Shown: one piece after another, positions 31,833 to 44,724 of the stretch
Layout of the letters: every line of letters begins with the position of its first letter
Numbering within the stretch: position 1 is the first letter of the stretch
NCBI GenBank assembly: GCA_007115705.1
Contig: QXEO01001125.1
Coordinates: 310,001 to 374,000, forward strand
Source: Dactylis glomerata
Lineage: Eukaryota > Streptophyta > Magnoliopsida > Poales > Poaceae
DNA: 64,000 bases
Direction: 5' to 3'
Notes under the pieces: model-generated
The model's database searches: none
What the model was told of the DNA's origin: nothing
The model's input: the letters and a program-made list of their open reading frames with translations, nothing else
Made by a program: the position numbers and the translations under genes

Positions 31833-34219
31833 CTAGCAGGGTGACCCTCGCAAATGCTAGGACATCGGTCGATTAGATGATTTTATGTTATACATAAATT
31901 CCACAAATAGAAAATCAAGTGTCCATAGATTTTCTATAAATTATCAAATTTATAAAGATTTATTGTCTTGTGGCAAGAGTTTCTAAAATATTTTTATCTT
32001 GTTTTATGTTTATACTCAAATTAAAAATCTAATTGTCTTGTGATTATTTTTCTATACTCTGCACATTTTTGCCACACCATATAAACATGCATATGTATAA
32101 ATCAGTATACTCAACTACCAGTATATACTTTATATTCTAAAATATTTATCCACACCACGTTCTAGCTAGCTAGCCAACTATGCAGCAGCCGTGTGTAATT
32201 TTTTAATGGAGTTAACTATTTTATAGAGATATTATATTCCTCAACCCGAACAATTATATTATGGGAGTTCTGTTAAATAAAATTTATAATGAGCGATGTA
32301 TTGATCGATAAAGCAGCTGCCTGAGGCCTTGCACTTAGTCAACCTAAAGCCCCATTTCGTGCTAAACTTTTCCGTAGTGCCTTTTTTATTTTGTTAACAC
32401 ATATAAGATATGGCATGTGAGTTCACAATCATTCACATTAGTTAATTTAGCTATACCACCGCTTACAATATAATACCACAAAAATAAGTTGTTTTAAATG
32501 ATATGTTTGTATGACTAATAATCTTTCACTCAACTGTGGCCACAACTTCTTGATCTAGCAATCAAATTAATTTAGATTAAGTGGTCTATTTATCCACAAA
32601 TGGTACATTTAAAGACTAAATGTAAATTCTCTAGCATATATAAACAAATCTGATAAACTATATTTTGCAGCGGTTTAAATAATATGATATTATCTAGACG
32701 TATTAATATAATATATGGGTCTGTCTATTCCTCCAACATGTGAGGCATAATCATCAAATGTGCGAGTGGTCTAGTTAGCTCATATATATTTCATGATTAA
32801 TAATACACAAAACTCACCCGCTGTCCTTTGACAAAATACATTAATAGTTAAATTAACTTGCACAATCCATTGAGTCTTCAGTATGCTGTGAATTTTCGTT
32901 ATGCCTCGGCAGGGTGGCAGTATAGTGCTCTCCTTCGTCCATTTTTAGTAGTAGTAGTTTTTCTTTGGCAGTAGTACTTAGTAGTAATTGCTAACCAAAC
33001 TGGTCTTATGGTATCTAAGCAGTAGGCATTAGTCATATATTCTTCACTAATATTTCAATATTTCAAAAATCCCTCTGTCCTAAATTAGTTGCATCAACTT
33101 TGTCTAGATATGATATATATGTACTCCCTTCATCCACGAAAAATTATATTATTGAAAAATAGAACATTTAAATTTTTTAGTGATATTTTTTTTATAATAT
33201 TTAATATATATTAATTAGGTCAAATTAATGATCTAGATGTATATGTAAGCCTTATAAACTGAGAAAAAGAGAGTAGCGGATCACTATTCTCTTAAGAACA
33301 AGGCACTGCAGAACAATTCGATCAATAATTATTAAGTTAACAATACGTATACTGCTAGGTGCTAGAAACAATTCAGAGACATCGCTGCCAGGATATGCCT
33401 CAGCGAGAGACAATACGGGAATGGGCCAGTGGTTAGATTGGCAAGGAAATTAGGGGGGCTAACCGTAAAAAAACAGGTCCTATTGACCGCACGCGACATG
33501 CATGTTGTTCGATTTTTTCCAAAAACCGGGTAGCAAACCGGTTTGTGACCTCCGGTGCACCCATTTTGCAAGTAGTGTGACCGATTAGTCTGTTTTGCAA
33601 ATTATGTGACTTAAATGCACATACGAGACAAGTTATGTGACTGCGGGTGCCATTTACTCCACTAAAAAATGTTTAGATATATATCGTATTTAGATAAAAT
33701 AAAAAATGTTTAGATATATATTGTATTTAGATAAAATTGATACAACTAATTTATGATACAGAGTACTATTAGCTAGCATATATAATTTGTTGAGAGAGAC
33801 CTAACGATGCATGCTCTAGCTAGCTCGGTCTTTCTTTTCTTTTTCCTTTTTTCACCGGACTACGTCTTGCTTAGTTAGCATGTATGTATGCGATGGTTAG
33901 ATTTTTTTGTGGTCCGTGACAGTTCGTGGCCTGCTAGGTCTCTCCGTGTCTAACAATTTTTTTTTTGACGTGACCAATCATTTGGAGCGTGCACCGTGTT
34001 AGTCCGATCCATTTAGTTTTTTTCACATTAAACTTCTTAAACGTGACATTGCGGACAGTTGCACGTACTAATTACAGTTTTACGTAATTTTTATTATCTT
34101 TAAATCTCAACCATATATTTTAGATCTAACCATTAAAATTAATTTAGAAGATGTGGATTAATGTGGTGGCTTTATTTTAGAACCCCGTATTATGCTTTTA
34201 GTATATAGTAGATAGTAGA
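31833..34219 (-). mobile_element. Non-autonomous Helitron, family 2 (copy D)
   Basis: Inserted between A (31832) and T (34220). The minus-strand 5' end reads TCTACTATCTACTATATACT; the 3' end closes GCGAGGGTCACCCTGCTAG. The terminal zone near the 5' end (AAAGCATAATACGGGGTTC, CCACATCTTC) matches copies E and F. AT-rich, no Rep/helicase ORF. It hosts MITE remnants (33071-33764). Confidence 0.8.
33071..33764. mobile_element. Stowaway-like MITE split by an insertion
   Basis: The left end CCCTCTGTCCTAAATTAGTT is complemented by the right end (AACTAATTTATGATACAGAG), 0.6 kb apart instead of the usual 0.1-0.2 kb. A second Stowaway-type end (TACTCCCTTCATCCACG) starts near 33122 inside. About 38 bp is duplicated in tandem at 33664-33740. 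Confidence 0.55.
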
Positions 34220-34379
34220 TTTGGGTTTACTAGGGCTACATGGCTAAAATATCAAAATCTGAAAATGTAAGGCCCTCAACTCTTCTTCTCAATTAATTGT
34301 CTCTTAATTTTGTTTCCCCATTGGTTTCCGATCTGAGTTATTACTACTATGAACGGAAACTATTATTTGCACCCCATAA

Positions 34380-34701
34380 GCGCATGTACAATGGTATAGA
34401 AGACGCATTTTCTCTTAGCCCTCCACATCATCTAGAGAAAATATATAACTTATACAATGCATCAACTCTTAGTGTCATCCCTTGTAATTAATCATAAATA
34501 GCTATTTTTAGTAACAAATTAATTGGCTAAGAGAAGAAAGATGGTACAATGCACAAAATAGTCTTCTCTTATTTTGTAAGGGATCATCCCTTAGCTAAGG
34601 GAAGACAACCTTCTCTTTCTTATTTCTCTCTCCTCCAACTAAACAAAAATCCTACGTGGCACCTCTAAGAGAAGGCTGGCGTCACCCCATTGTACGTGCC
34701 C
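34380..34701. mobile_element. Tourist/PIF-Harbinger-like MITE, 322 bp
   Basis: Ends GCGCATGTACAATGG and CCATTGTACGTGCCC are near-perfect inverted repeats. TAA target duplication at 34377-34379 and 34702-34704. Internal inverted stretches (TCTCTTAG / CTAAGAGA) extend the fold. Non-coding. Confidence 0.88.
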
Positions 34702-34704
34702 TAA

Positions 34705-37550
34705 TGCCATGAGAGTATTAGCGGTGAGATTAAATAGAACAATTAAACCGATGCGGCTGAAAGGCATCAATCAAGCAAATTAAAGCATATCCTACACTAC
34801 CTTTGTATCCAGAATTTGGAGGATGGGGCTTCCAAACCAGGATAATGTATAGTCCAAGATTATGGTAGGCTCACTCTGCCCTATGCCCTTATCACTGGCG
34901 GAATCCAAAATTCTTTGGTATTTCAGTGTATTACTCCAAACATAGTACATCTTGTGATGACAACTTAGAATCACATACTAAGGTTGAGTATAAATCCCCA
35001 TACATCCTAATCCTGTGCATGTAGCTAACCTTTATCCTTTTGTCTGAGTGTGAAATCTAGGAGTTCTAATATTGTCCGGTAATTGTCCACTGATCGCTAT
35101 AAGATAACATTAGTTCATACTCAGAAGCGTGAGAGCTCGATGGTTCATCCTACCGACCTAAACAACACATGTACACATCATACCATTTTCAATGTAGACA
35201 CGCACATGCGTCATCAATCTCCTCATTTATTTTAAATATATTTGGTGGCTGATTGGTCAACATCTCTATTCATTGGCATCTATGCATGGTGGAAACATGC
35301 ATCTAGTTCCATGAATGTAGTTCATTGGTTGGCATTTTTCTGGGTAGCTTTGATCTATTATTTTCATATCCATTATGATCTTCTATTGAATAAAGAGATA
35401 ATGCACATGCTAATATTTAGTGTGGTGGCATATTGATGTTGCTCTGTGCATTATGTTGATGTTGCTGTTGCTGTTGCTCTGTGCTAATATTTACAACTTT
35501 GGCTCTACATCTGTGAAGTGTTCTTGTATTCTTGTTCATCATGTTGATGTTGCTCTATGCTAATATTTACAACTTTGGCTCTAAATCTGCATCTATATAT
35601 GCTCTATGAGAGTTGCAAAGAACTTGGAAATCATTGTCTTTGTGGAGAGCACAAATACAAATACACTTCACATTTTCACAAATGTCCATGGAAGAGTAAT
35701 AGGGCAAAGATTTCCACAAATCATGCACCCAAACAACTTGGCCTAAACCGATTATTTTAGGATTAGCAAACATCATGACTTTCCTTTAGGGAGCATCCTG
35801 AGTAGTTGTTTAGGTGAGTAGTGCCTTTTTTTCTATTTTGTAGGGTTATATTCTTTTTTTAATCTCGCATAGTTTTTCTTAGATGTGCAATCATATATAT
35901 GCTTGTAGCCTAAATTATTGTTCAATGTTTAGTTAATTTCCCAACTCACGTCCAAGCTTGTAATATTTAAGCGAGATATGGTAGGCAACTGGAAAACACA
36001 AATGAAGAAATGTGGTGTAGGGATTTTTGGTACGCAGAGTCAAGGCACCAATCAGTTCTTCCAAAATCTCAAGTTTATGGAGAAAAGTATGAAATACACT
36101 TATATCTCAAAATGTTGTCTCTTGTGTGGCATACTCGGAACTAAAGGTCGACTTGGTGTGGGTTAAAAGTTTTATAAAAGATTGTGGTCAAATCTTGCAC
36201 TCAAAGCCGCTTGAGTTTCGATACCATGTAAAGTTACATGTACTAGTTAATTAATCCACAAGCTCAAGTTAACAAAGGTAGATAAGAAAATGCACTTATA
36301 CCTCAAAAGTTAAAGTAAATCTAGTTGCAGAGATGTTCCTATAGTTGGTACATGATATAAGCAAGGTGTCAGACTGAGAGAAATAAGCCTAAATATCACC
36401 CACAAGGTTTTAGGTTTTTCAGCTTATCATGGACATTAGGAGTATTAATTGAATTGTCCTCCTTCATCCATCATCTTAGGATAGTGGCTGAACAAGCTAG
36501 TGCATCAATTTTACATAGTAGCAAAGCCAAAAACATAAAAGTTCAAGACGCGGGTGGCACAATTATAAAAAAATGTATCCACTTTTTGTCGGTGAAGGTA
36601 TACATGGCGAGAACCGTTTAAGAACAAGTGCATTGTTTTAATTAATCACTAATATTTTCATTTTATCTATTGTCATGGCAACAAAAAATAGATTTCCACT
36701 GTTTTTGTTGCGCAGAGGTTGGGCAGATAAGGATCCAATATTAGATGTGTTACGGTTTGAGGTGGTGGTGCTCATTAGCAGTCTGTTAGGATGTTATGGC
36801 GAGAAGTTATGTGGTAGAATATCATTTCTTCTCACTTTCTCATTTACTCTATATTGGTTATGTACTTATGTTGCTTGCAAAATTTTATTATGCCTCCATG
36901 TCATGTATTCTTAGTTTGTTACCATCTAAATTTATATCTTTTGAGAAGAAAGTGGGTGAGATGTACTTTATCTAAAAGAGATTTTCCATCTCGAGAAATC
37001 CATATTTGTTTGGCAGAGTTCAAATATGAAAGCACTCGAAGAAGGAAGTAATTTGAAGACTAGATTTTAACCCCATCTTCCATTTGGATCAATCCATGTT
37101 TTCGTGGAAAAGAGAAAAGGTCTCTTTATTCTGCATGTTTTTCTAATATCACTTGTTAAAGTGAGATTTAGATATGAGTAGTATTGGCATTATGCTTGCT
37201 TATTTCATCTATTTGTAATCATATTTTACTTCGGGTTCATTCAAAACAATTTATCTTCTACTATATTGTCCCCCATAAAACAGATACTATATTTAGCTAC
37301 TTGTGGATAGCAATTGTAACATGCGGTATTTTACGGATTGGGCAATGAAGAACTGACCCAAGCTACAATTCCTTGGGCTGATCAGTTTAGGAGAAGGCTA
37401 TGAATCTTAGAAAGTTTTGCTCTATTGTAAAAAGTTGTGAGTTTTAACTTGCTAATGCGATAGCAATTGTATGATACAATTATATATTACAACTGCCCTT
37501 TCTATGCACACTAAATTCGTCTATGACATATCCTGCTGCTTCCCTAAAAA
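34705..37550. other. AT-rich intergenic DNA, no gene recognised
   Basis: Only short ORFs without motifs. A local duplication (GTTGATGTTGCTCT..., ATATTTACAACTTTGGCTCTA) occurs at about 35452-35505 and 35540-35590. The stretch 34990-35120 resembles the flank of pseudogene 1. Confidence 0.45.
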
Positions 37551-37647
37551 AAATCGTCTATCACATATGTACTGCCCTGGCTGGCGCCCTTTACGTTGTC
37601 CACCTGCCCCGGTCTCTCTTTCACCTCGCTGGCTCCCTCTCGAAGCC

Positions 37648-37655
37648 TATTTAAA
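37648..37655 (+). promoter_or_regulatory. TATA box of pseudogene 3
   Basis: TATTTAAA followed by ACCGCAGACTCTACCAC, the same core promoter as at 57173. Confidence 0.6.
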
Positions 37656-37762
37656 ACCGCAGACTCTACCACAAATGCAGCGGCAGTAGCGTCACACGAG
37701 CACTGAGCCACTGACTCATACGACATATAGAAGAGTAGAATGTAGCTAGCTGAGCTAGAGTC

Positions 37763-38165
37763 ATGGTACGGTGCTTCCGACGCACGTCATAGCAGAAAAC
37801 GGCGGTGCCACTGCCCTTCCTTCCGGTCGCCGCAGAAAACGGCGGTGCCACTGGCGCTGGAGTGGCGCACGAGAAGAACATGTTTGTGGGCGTGAGAGGC
37901 ATGCAGGAGTTGCCGGGCCAGCTGGTAGTGCACAGCGGCTGCGGTGGGGGCTTCGGCAACAGCCGCGCTGGCATCTTCGTCGGCACCAGACTACTACTTG
38001 GCGGCAACGGAGCTTGGCGTCAGGAGCCTGAAATCGTACCTTCGGGACTGAGGTGCCGGTAATATCCCATGAGAAGACAGGCTTGTGCCGGCACCCCGGT
38101 CCCGTTGGTATGGCTAGGAGGCGGGTACGGCGACAAAATCGGCACTCGCGGCGTTAGGCCATGAG
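37763..38165 (+). pseudogene. Small secreted glycine-rich protein gene, broken copy 3
   Basis: The ATG at 37763 opens a frame that stops after nine codons: compared with copy 4, the signal-peptide region is largely deleted and the sequence jumps to GCAGAAAACGGCGG. The mature part is still open (AHEKNMFVGVRGMQELPGQ, then CGGGFGNSRAGIFVG, stop near 38062). The AAAACGGCGGTGCCACTG stretch is duplicated in tandem. The promoter block upstream (37565-37730) is well conserved. Confidence 0.6.
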
Positions 38166-41100
38166 GTGGGGCACTAGGGTAGTGTCTCTGGACTAGGGAG
38201 TTGGGACATGCACATACCGCATGTGTGCTGGATGCTTAAATTCATGGTAAAAAAGCTCGGTCCTGTTTCCGGGAAGCCATTATTATACTATTTTTTCAAT
38301 TGGAAACTAGGAAATATGTCCGTGCGTTGCACCGGAAGACAAAATATTTTGTCACAAAGACGACAACATATGAATAAACACACATAAAAAATAATCATTG
38401 CCAAAAATATAGATGTACATCTAGAAAGCTAAAACTGATATTTCATTTTGCCACTCTTCATAACAGGCATATGATAATATGCCAGTGCGTTGCAGCGGAT
38501 TGATTATTATGGCTCTACTTCTGTTGTTTAGTGTGCATTACAACATAAGATCCTCCAAAAGAAAGATTTATTGAAAGGCGACATAAGGAACAATCAAATT
38601 GTTTGAATGCAGCAACACAGATCTTATATGTTTTTCCTTTTTGTATTTTCTAACAGCAATCAAGTACATAATATGCTAGTAGGAACTGCTATAAAAATAA
38701 TTTCCTAGGATAAGCCTCTGTGTAGCCTACTAATCCATACCTTATAGAGCAATCCTAACTAACTAATTTTTTCCTTTTACTCTGCACATGCGTTGCTTTC
38801 AAACGCCACATCACAATAAATATGAATCAATATAAATCCGCTCTTTTTGATATAATGCTTGATAAGAGAAGATAAACAATGTGACAAGAATACATACAGT
38901 AACAATCTGCTGCTTAAAGGACGTATGGTGAAATATAAAGTCTCTTATTTCCGTGTCCTCAACCTCACAATCCTCAATGATGAAATCAAACATTTGAGAC
39001 TGCCGAACAATGTAATTTAGTTATACCTTTTCTGTTTACCTATATAAATGATTTCTAATTACTCTTATTTTATGCTAGTTTTATTGTGCCCCCATCTCTA
39101 AACTTATTTCTGATGAAACACGTATGCAATCGATCATGATGGCTCAGATAACTGTACCTTGATTATCAAGTTTTCGTTAGTTCATCTCCTCATATTCCTC
39201 TTAATCATTCATGGCCTTCTATTCTAATTACATATAGCTTGTTGAAGCTTCTATTAATTTCCTGTGCTATTTCTTCTCTGCCCTCCCAACTCTTGCCGCT
39301 GGCCTTTCTTTATCATGCAGCAAATTAGTACAACAGCGAAAAAGAAATCCTTTTTTTTTTCAGAAAACATACACATCCTGACATGCATGCTGCCCTTAGA
39401 TACTACAAGATTCTACCAGATTGTCGACGATTTGGAGATTTTTGGTGTCTTAAACTGGCTAGGATGGATTTTGGTTTCCTATGCAATTTCTAATCTCCAG
39501 CGTCAGCATAGACAGCAGGGGAATGAGATCCGGTGCCTTGCCACAGCGTGCCTCGCCCCCTCTCATCCCTCGTCCACTGGCATCCTACGGACAGAAGCAG
39601 TCAACACGAAAATGACCTGTGTTCCCTCGTTCTTCCTCACGCGCGAGTATTCCTCACGCGCGAGTAACAAGAGCGACGCAGGAAAGGGAAAAGCTCTCGG
39701 CTATTCCCGGGCAGAGCATGGCCACCGCCGGCGTTGTGGGAGCTCTAGCGGCGGCGGGCCACTGAAGAAAACGGCGTCCTCCGCCCCGCCCCGCCTAACG
39801 CTGGACGTACGGGCCGAGTTTTTGGCTCGGCCTGAGCTTTTCGCGGCTCGGCCCGAGTTGAGCTCAGCCCGTGAAGAAGGCAGACCGAGCCAAGCCCATT
39901 TTTCTGGACCGTCGCGGGCTTTTGGCTCGCCAGGCTCGGCTCGGGCCGGCCCGAAAGCTCGTTGTTATTTTTTTTTCACTAAATTAGAGAAGGCTAAGTG
40001 GCAAGTGGGCTGAATTCTGGCCCGTTAGGCTTCGTTTGGCACAGGTGTCTTCACCGGTTTTGCAGCGTATTTTCCCGGCCAAGCCCGAAACATCCAGAAA
40101 CACGCTCTGGGCCGTTTGGTAGGCCGGTATTGGACGGGCCAACCCCGAGAAAACATCAGAATACTCGTCGGGTAGAAGGGAAACGACGACACGCCTAGCA
40201 CCTCGCGTTTTTCCCCTGCGAGGCGACGGCGCAGCGATGACGTCTTCACCCTTTTCGATTTTGTCGAAGCCGCTCCGATCCCGCCGCAGCCGATGCTCGG
40301 GACGCCGGCTTCAACACCGCCACCGGCGTCCAGCTCCTCCACTCCCCCCCCTTTGTCTGGTTCAAATCTGGCTTTCTCTCAGGCCATGGAGTGCTGGTTC
40401 AGGCCATGGTACAGAGTAGTTGGTACAGAGATCTGTAGATAATCAGTTTGTAGCTGTGTCGTACATTGTGATGGAGTGTCAGATGAAGATACATCTCAAT
40501 GAAGCAATCCCTGCTTACCAAACAGCATTTTTAAGAGGGTGTTTGCAGGGAGTCGGGATAGAACTGGGTTTGAGGGGGATTGGGTGAAGGGCGTGTTTTC
40601 ACCCAAAACACTAGGTGTAATACTCTGAAATACACTGTAATCCCTGCCTGCCAAACAAGGCCTTAGGAGAGGGAGCGAGGGGATAGATCACGGAGGCTGC
40701 TCAATCTCCTCGTTCTTCCAGACACAGACGCACCAGACAGAGCCCCCATGCGCCGCCGCCCCTGATGTGCACCGCCGGTCAGCTAGCCGTATGCATCGCG
40801 TCCCACCGTCTCGCGCAGGACTCTGCCGTAGATCCCTCCGTGGCCGCACCCCACTGCCCGCGCTCAGTCCAGATTTATGAAGAAGAAGCCCCTCTCGCCC
40901 ACTCTTCTCGCTGTATGAAGTCCCGACGCCGGCGATGAAGATGAAGACCAGCGCCCACGCTCAAATCCAGGTCGGAGGAGAGCATATTAATTTTTTAGGG
41001 GCGAATATGAATGTATGTATGCTTAATTTGATGTCTACAAGCTTCAAAAGTTGCAAAACTGCTCTCAGTATACTTGTTCGTTGTTCCTGATGCTTTGCTC

Positions 41101-41281
41101 GCGAGCCAGCTCGAGCTGGACCGAGCCAGAGGCGAGCTCAAGCCGAGCCTCATTTTCTGGCTCGTGAGACAAACGAGCCAGCCCGAGCCGAGCCAATTTT
41201 GAGCGAGCTAAACTCCGGCTCGCACCGAGCCCAGCCCGAGCTGGCTCGTGTCCATCCTTAGCCCCGCTTGGCTACAGAAAA

Positions 41282-43536
41282 TCTATACCTAATAATAAAA
41301 GCAAAAGGGTTTCTCTCAGTTTTTGGGGATTCCACCTTTCGTCAAAATTACAGAGTTTGCCACCGGTAAGTGAATTAATTAATCCGTAATGTTTCGTCTG
41401 TATGTGCGTCGTCTGAGAATTCCGTCCGTCGCCCCTTGGCCCAGTTACGTCCATCGCTGGCAGAAAAACATACACCCTTATGGGCTCGGCCCAATTTTAT
41501 CCATCGCTCACAGTAAAGCATACAATTACCTACCTGCCCTAAAAGGATTATCGATACCTAATCAACCCGACGACCAAGGCTGATGCCTGACGAGATAAAA
41601 GCAAAGGAAGCACATCGACTCGCTCATGCGGCTCCTGCCGCCGCCACCTAACCGTGGGATCTCAGCCTACCAGGCGGCCGGCCTAGGTGGAGGCTCCTGA
41701 ACCTTGCCCTGCCGAACCATTGCCAGCACAGATCAACCAAGAACTAAGGCTCGATCACGGTGGCAACTGGCGGGGATTGGGGATTTCTCTCTTCATGCGT
41801 TGAAGTATATTTTCGTTCGTCGTACGTATGCTCGGTAGAGTCCGGGTGGTACTAGACTACTGGTTCATCTGACCGTCTCTGGATTGAAGAAGGATGTTTG
41901 GTCTCTCATCCTTTAAATCTACAGATCGAGACCAGGTTTGACATCTCTTCAAATCTATAGATCGAGACGAAACCTTCTCCTCCTATCCCCAAACCTGCAA
42001 GATTGGGTGTATTTCTCACCGCTGGCCTCAAGTGGAGGAGGGTCTAGGCCGTGGCAACCAGTGCGGCAATGCCCAACGCCATGGCCCAAGGGAGAAAGCA
42101 GAGGAGCCATCGTCTGGCATGCACGGCCTGCCCTTCCTTCTCTGTCTGCCGCGAGGCAACAGCCTTGAAGGCAGTGTCGCTGAACCGCGCCTTAATGATG
42201 TCGGGGCCATGATAAGCCGCGTTGGCCGGCCAGGGATGACGCGGAGCTCGGCAAGCTAAGGTCCGCATGATTACGAGATGGCCAGGCTGGATGGATGCTT
42301 GCTGGCGGGGGGGCCTGAGCCACGTAGGAGGACGAGCGCAAGCTGGCAGAAGAAAGGAGCTATCAAAGCCACGCCGCGCCCGTTCATCAGATCAGATGGG
42401 AGAAACTACCCACAAAGGAACCGGCTACAGGAATCAGGAGCTCCTCTGAGCCTCTGACTCCTATACGAGCTATGCTCGGCCATGGCGAAGGTAGGTCGTG
42501 GCGGTGGAGCTCTGCGGTGATGGTGCACGCTTGGTATGCGGGGAGCAGGGCAGCCACATGGAGCGATGCGGAGGATGCGGAGAACCGGCTGCAAGTGAAG
42601 CTCGCGGCACGGAGCGGATCCGGCGGTGTGCTGACGTTCTGTGCGGATGGCTCACAAGCTGGTCAACTCGTTGGTGAGCTTATCTTATTTGAGCAACAGC
42701 GCATGGTCTATCCAAGTGAGCGGAACTAATGATACTTCATCCTATAGGGCGTCAGACCCATGTCGCGCATGTATGTTGGCTGCGTAACATTCGCTGCGAA
42801 AATGATAAGCAGACTGAAGTTTCTAGCATTCTTTCAGTGATGTAGTAGGCCTTGACTGAACTTTTTAGCATGCCATACTAACTTCTTTTCTAAATTTTTG
42901 TTCTTCCCTACATCGACATTGCAACAGACTTCGATGGTGCCAAGTTGCTCGGGGCCAGCTTCTTCGACGAACAGCTCAAATTAACATTGCAGTCGCCGAT
43001 CAAGATGATGTATGTATACCAAACACTTGCGCAGAGCATACATGTACAGTACTTATGTCCACGAAGCTCATTAAGATTAATTCATAGTTTCTGCATTTCC
43101 TATCACCGTATGCCTTACAGCTTTAGGAGGATCGTCATACATGCATACATACATGATGGAGCAAGTTTGGCAATCCAATTTGCATGCATAACAGGCCCAT
43201 ATTTGTTGTACAAATTGTTTGCAGATGTGAAATTTAGATATCAGCACATTGAGTGACATATAATAAAATTGAAAATATATCTGATGTGGCCCCATAGCAA
43301 CTATCATATCAAATACCGAGCCAATGAAGTGTGATGGTAAAGCTTATCCATAGAGGATATTAGATGGTTAAACAGAAAGACTGATAAGTTAAAAATTCAG
43401 GGAAGAATGCTTAGAAAAGCAAGCAAAAAATAAATGAATGAGGCAAACATTGATAAGATATGCATTGCGCCAAATAGTTTAGATGCCTTTTGACAGATTT
43501 TACAGTTCCGTTGCAACGCACGGGCATGTTTCCTAG
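41282..43536 (+). mobile_element. Non-autonomous Helitron, family 1 (copy B), 2.26 kb
   Basis: Starts TCTATACCTAATAATAAAAG after A (41281). Ends CCGTTGCAACGCACGG (stem with a bulged T), then GCATGTTTCCTAG before T (43537): exact A|T insertion. Exon-like pieces inside (42472-42729; 42935-43010 with acceptor GCAACAG and ASFFDEQLKLTLQSP) suggest captured gene fragments I cannot name. Confidence 0.88.
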
Positions 43537-44724
43537 TTGTTGCTAAACTGAAACAATACTGCAGTTCCTTGCCTAAAGAAATAATACTGCAGTTCGTTGC
43601 CTAAAGAAACAACTACAATTTGTTACTTGAATCGCTGCTGCCTCGTGGATACCAACTCTACTAAGCTGTGGTGCTTGGAGGGCATCGGGGCTGTCGGAGG
43701 GAGCCGTCGGAGGGGGCAGCATCACAGGGGAGGGAGGCACCGACGGCTCAGTTTTGGCGATGATGACCGCGCCGGGCGACGCACCTCCTAGTGCCAGATG
43801 ACTGCGGAGTTGGCCGTCCTCAAACCGAGAAATTGATTCTCGTCCCGATAATCTCTCCTCCTCCTCTTCTTAATCAGCTGCATATCCATCGATCTTGGGC
43901 CTGTTTCTAGACTTTGCTACGAGGATGGGAAAGAGTGGCGCCGTGAACCTTCCCCACATCCGTCTGGTTGCTGCGTTTGCTCTACCTCGTTGCCTAGTCT
44001 TCCCTGCCAAAGGGATCGCCGTCGGATGCTCTAAATTACCGGTGCAGTGGTTGTTTTTTTCCCTTCCGGTCTGTGATGCCGCCGAATCAATCTGCCGCTC
44101 CAGATTGTACCCGACCTAACCCTCGACCTCATCCGCTCCAGGATGGTCCCCCGAAGCTGCAACGCCCTTCCTGAGGAGGCCGCCCCTCCTCGAGCAACAT
44201 CGCAGTTCGCCACCGTGACTCGCTTCGGCCGCCGCCGTCGATGACTATAATGTCGTCTTCACGCCAATATTCCCCGACTCGTCCGCTTGAGAGGAACGGA
44301 TCATCGTTGTCTCACCGGTCTGGAATTGTGCCGCCACATAGTTTCGCGCGCGCGCGGGGGGGTGGGGGCGGCGACAGCCGGCAGGAGCCAGCCATCGTCG
44401 CCTCTTCCATGGCCGCATACTTTTTTTTTGGCGTGTCCAGTGTCTTCAGGGCCAGTAGATATAATAGTCTCAAACATAATGCACGGGCTGCTTTAATTCG
44501 GATGGAACTCTTCCTGGATGAAAGCCCTCGCTAGCTCAGGTTCATATCAAACTCTGCTTCCACCGACGTACACGGTACATAAACCGTACCTTGCAAGTTA
44601 GCCTGCGTGGACCACTTTGCGGGCGTCAAGACGAAAAGGGACAAACAGAAAATCGAAACATTTTTTGGTTCAAAAAAGTATTGGAAGAGACCAAACCATG
44701 AAACCCTTGCATACTTTATTATTA

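Noticed and set aside
39264..40013. 249-aa ORF
   Set aside because: Mixed low-complexity product inside Helitron A; no homology recognised.
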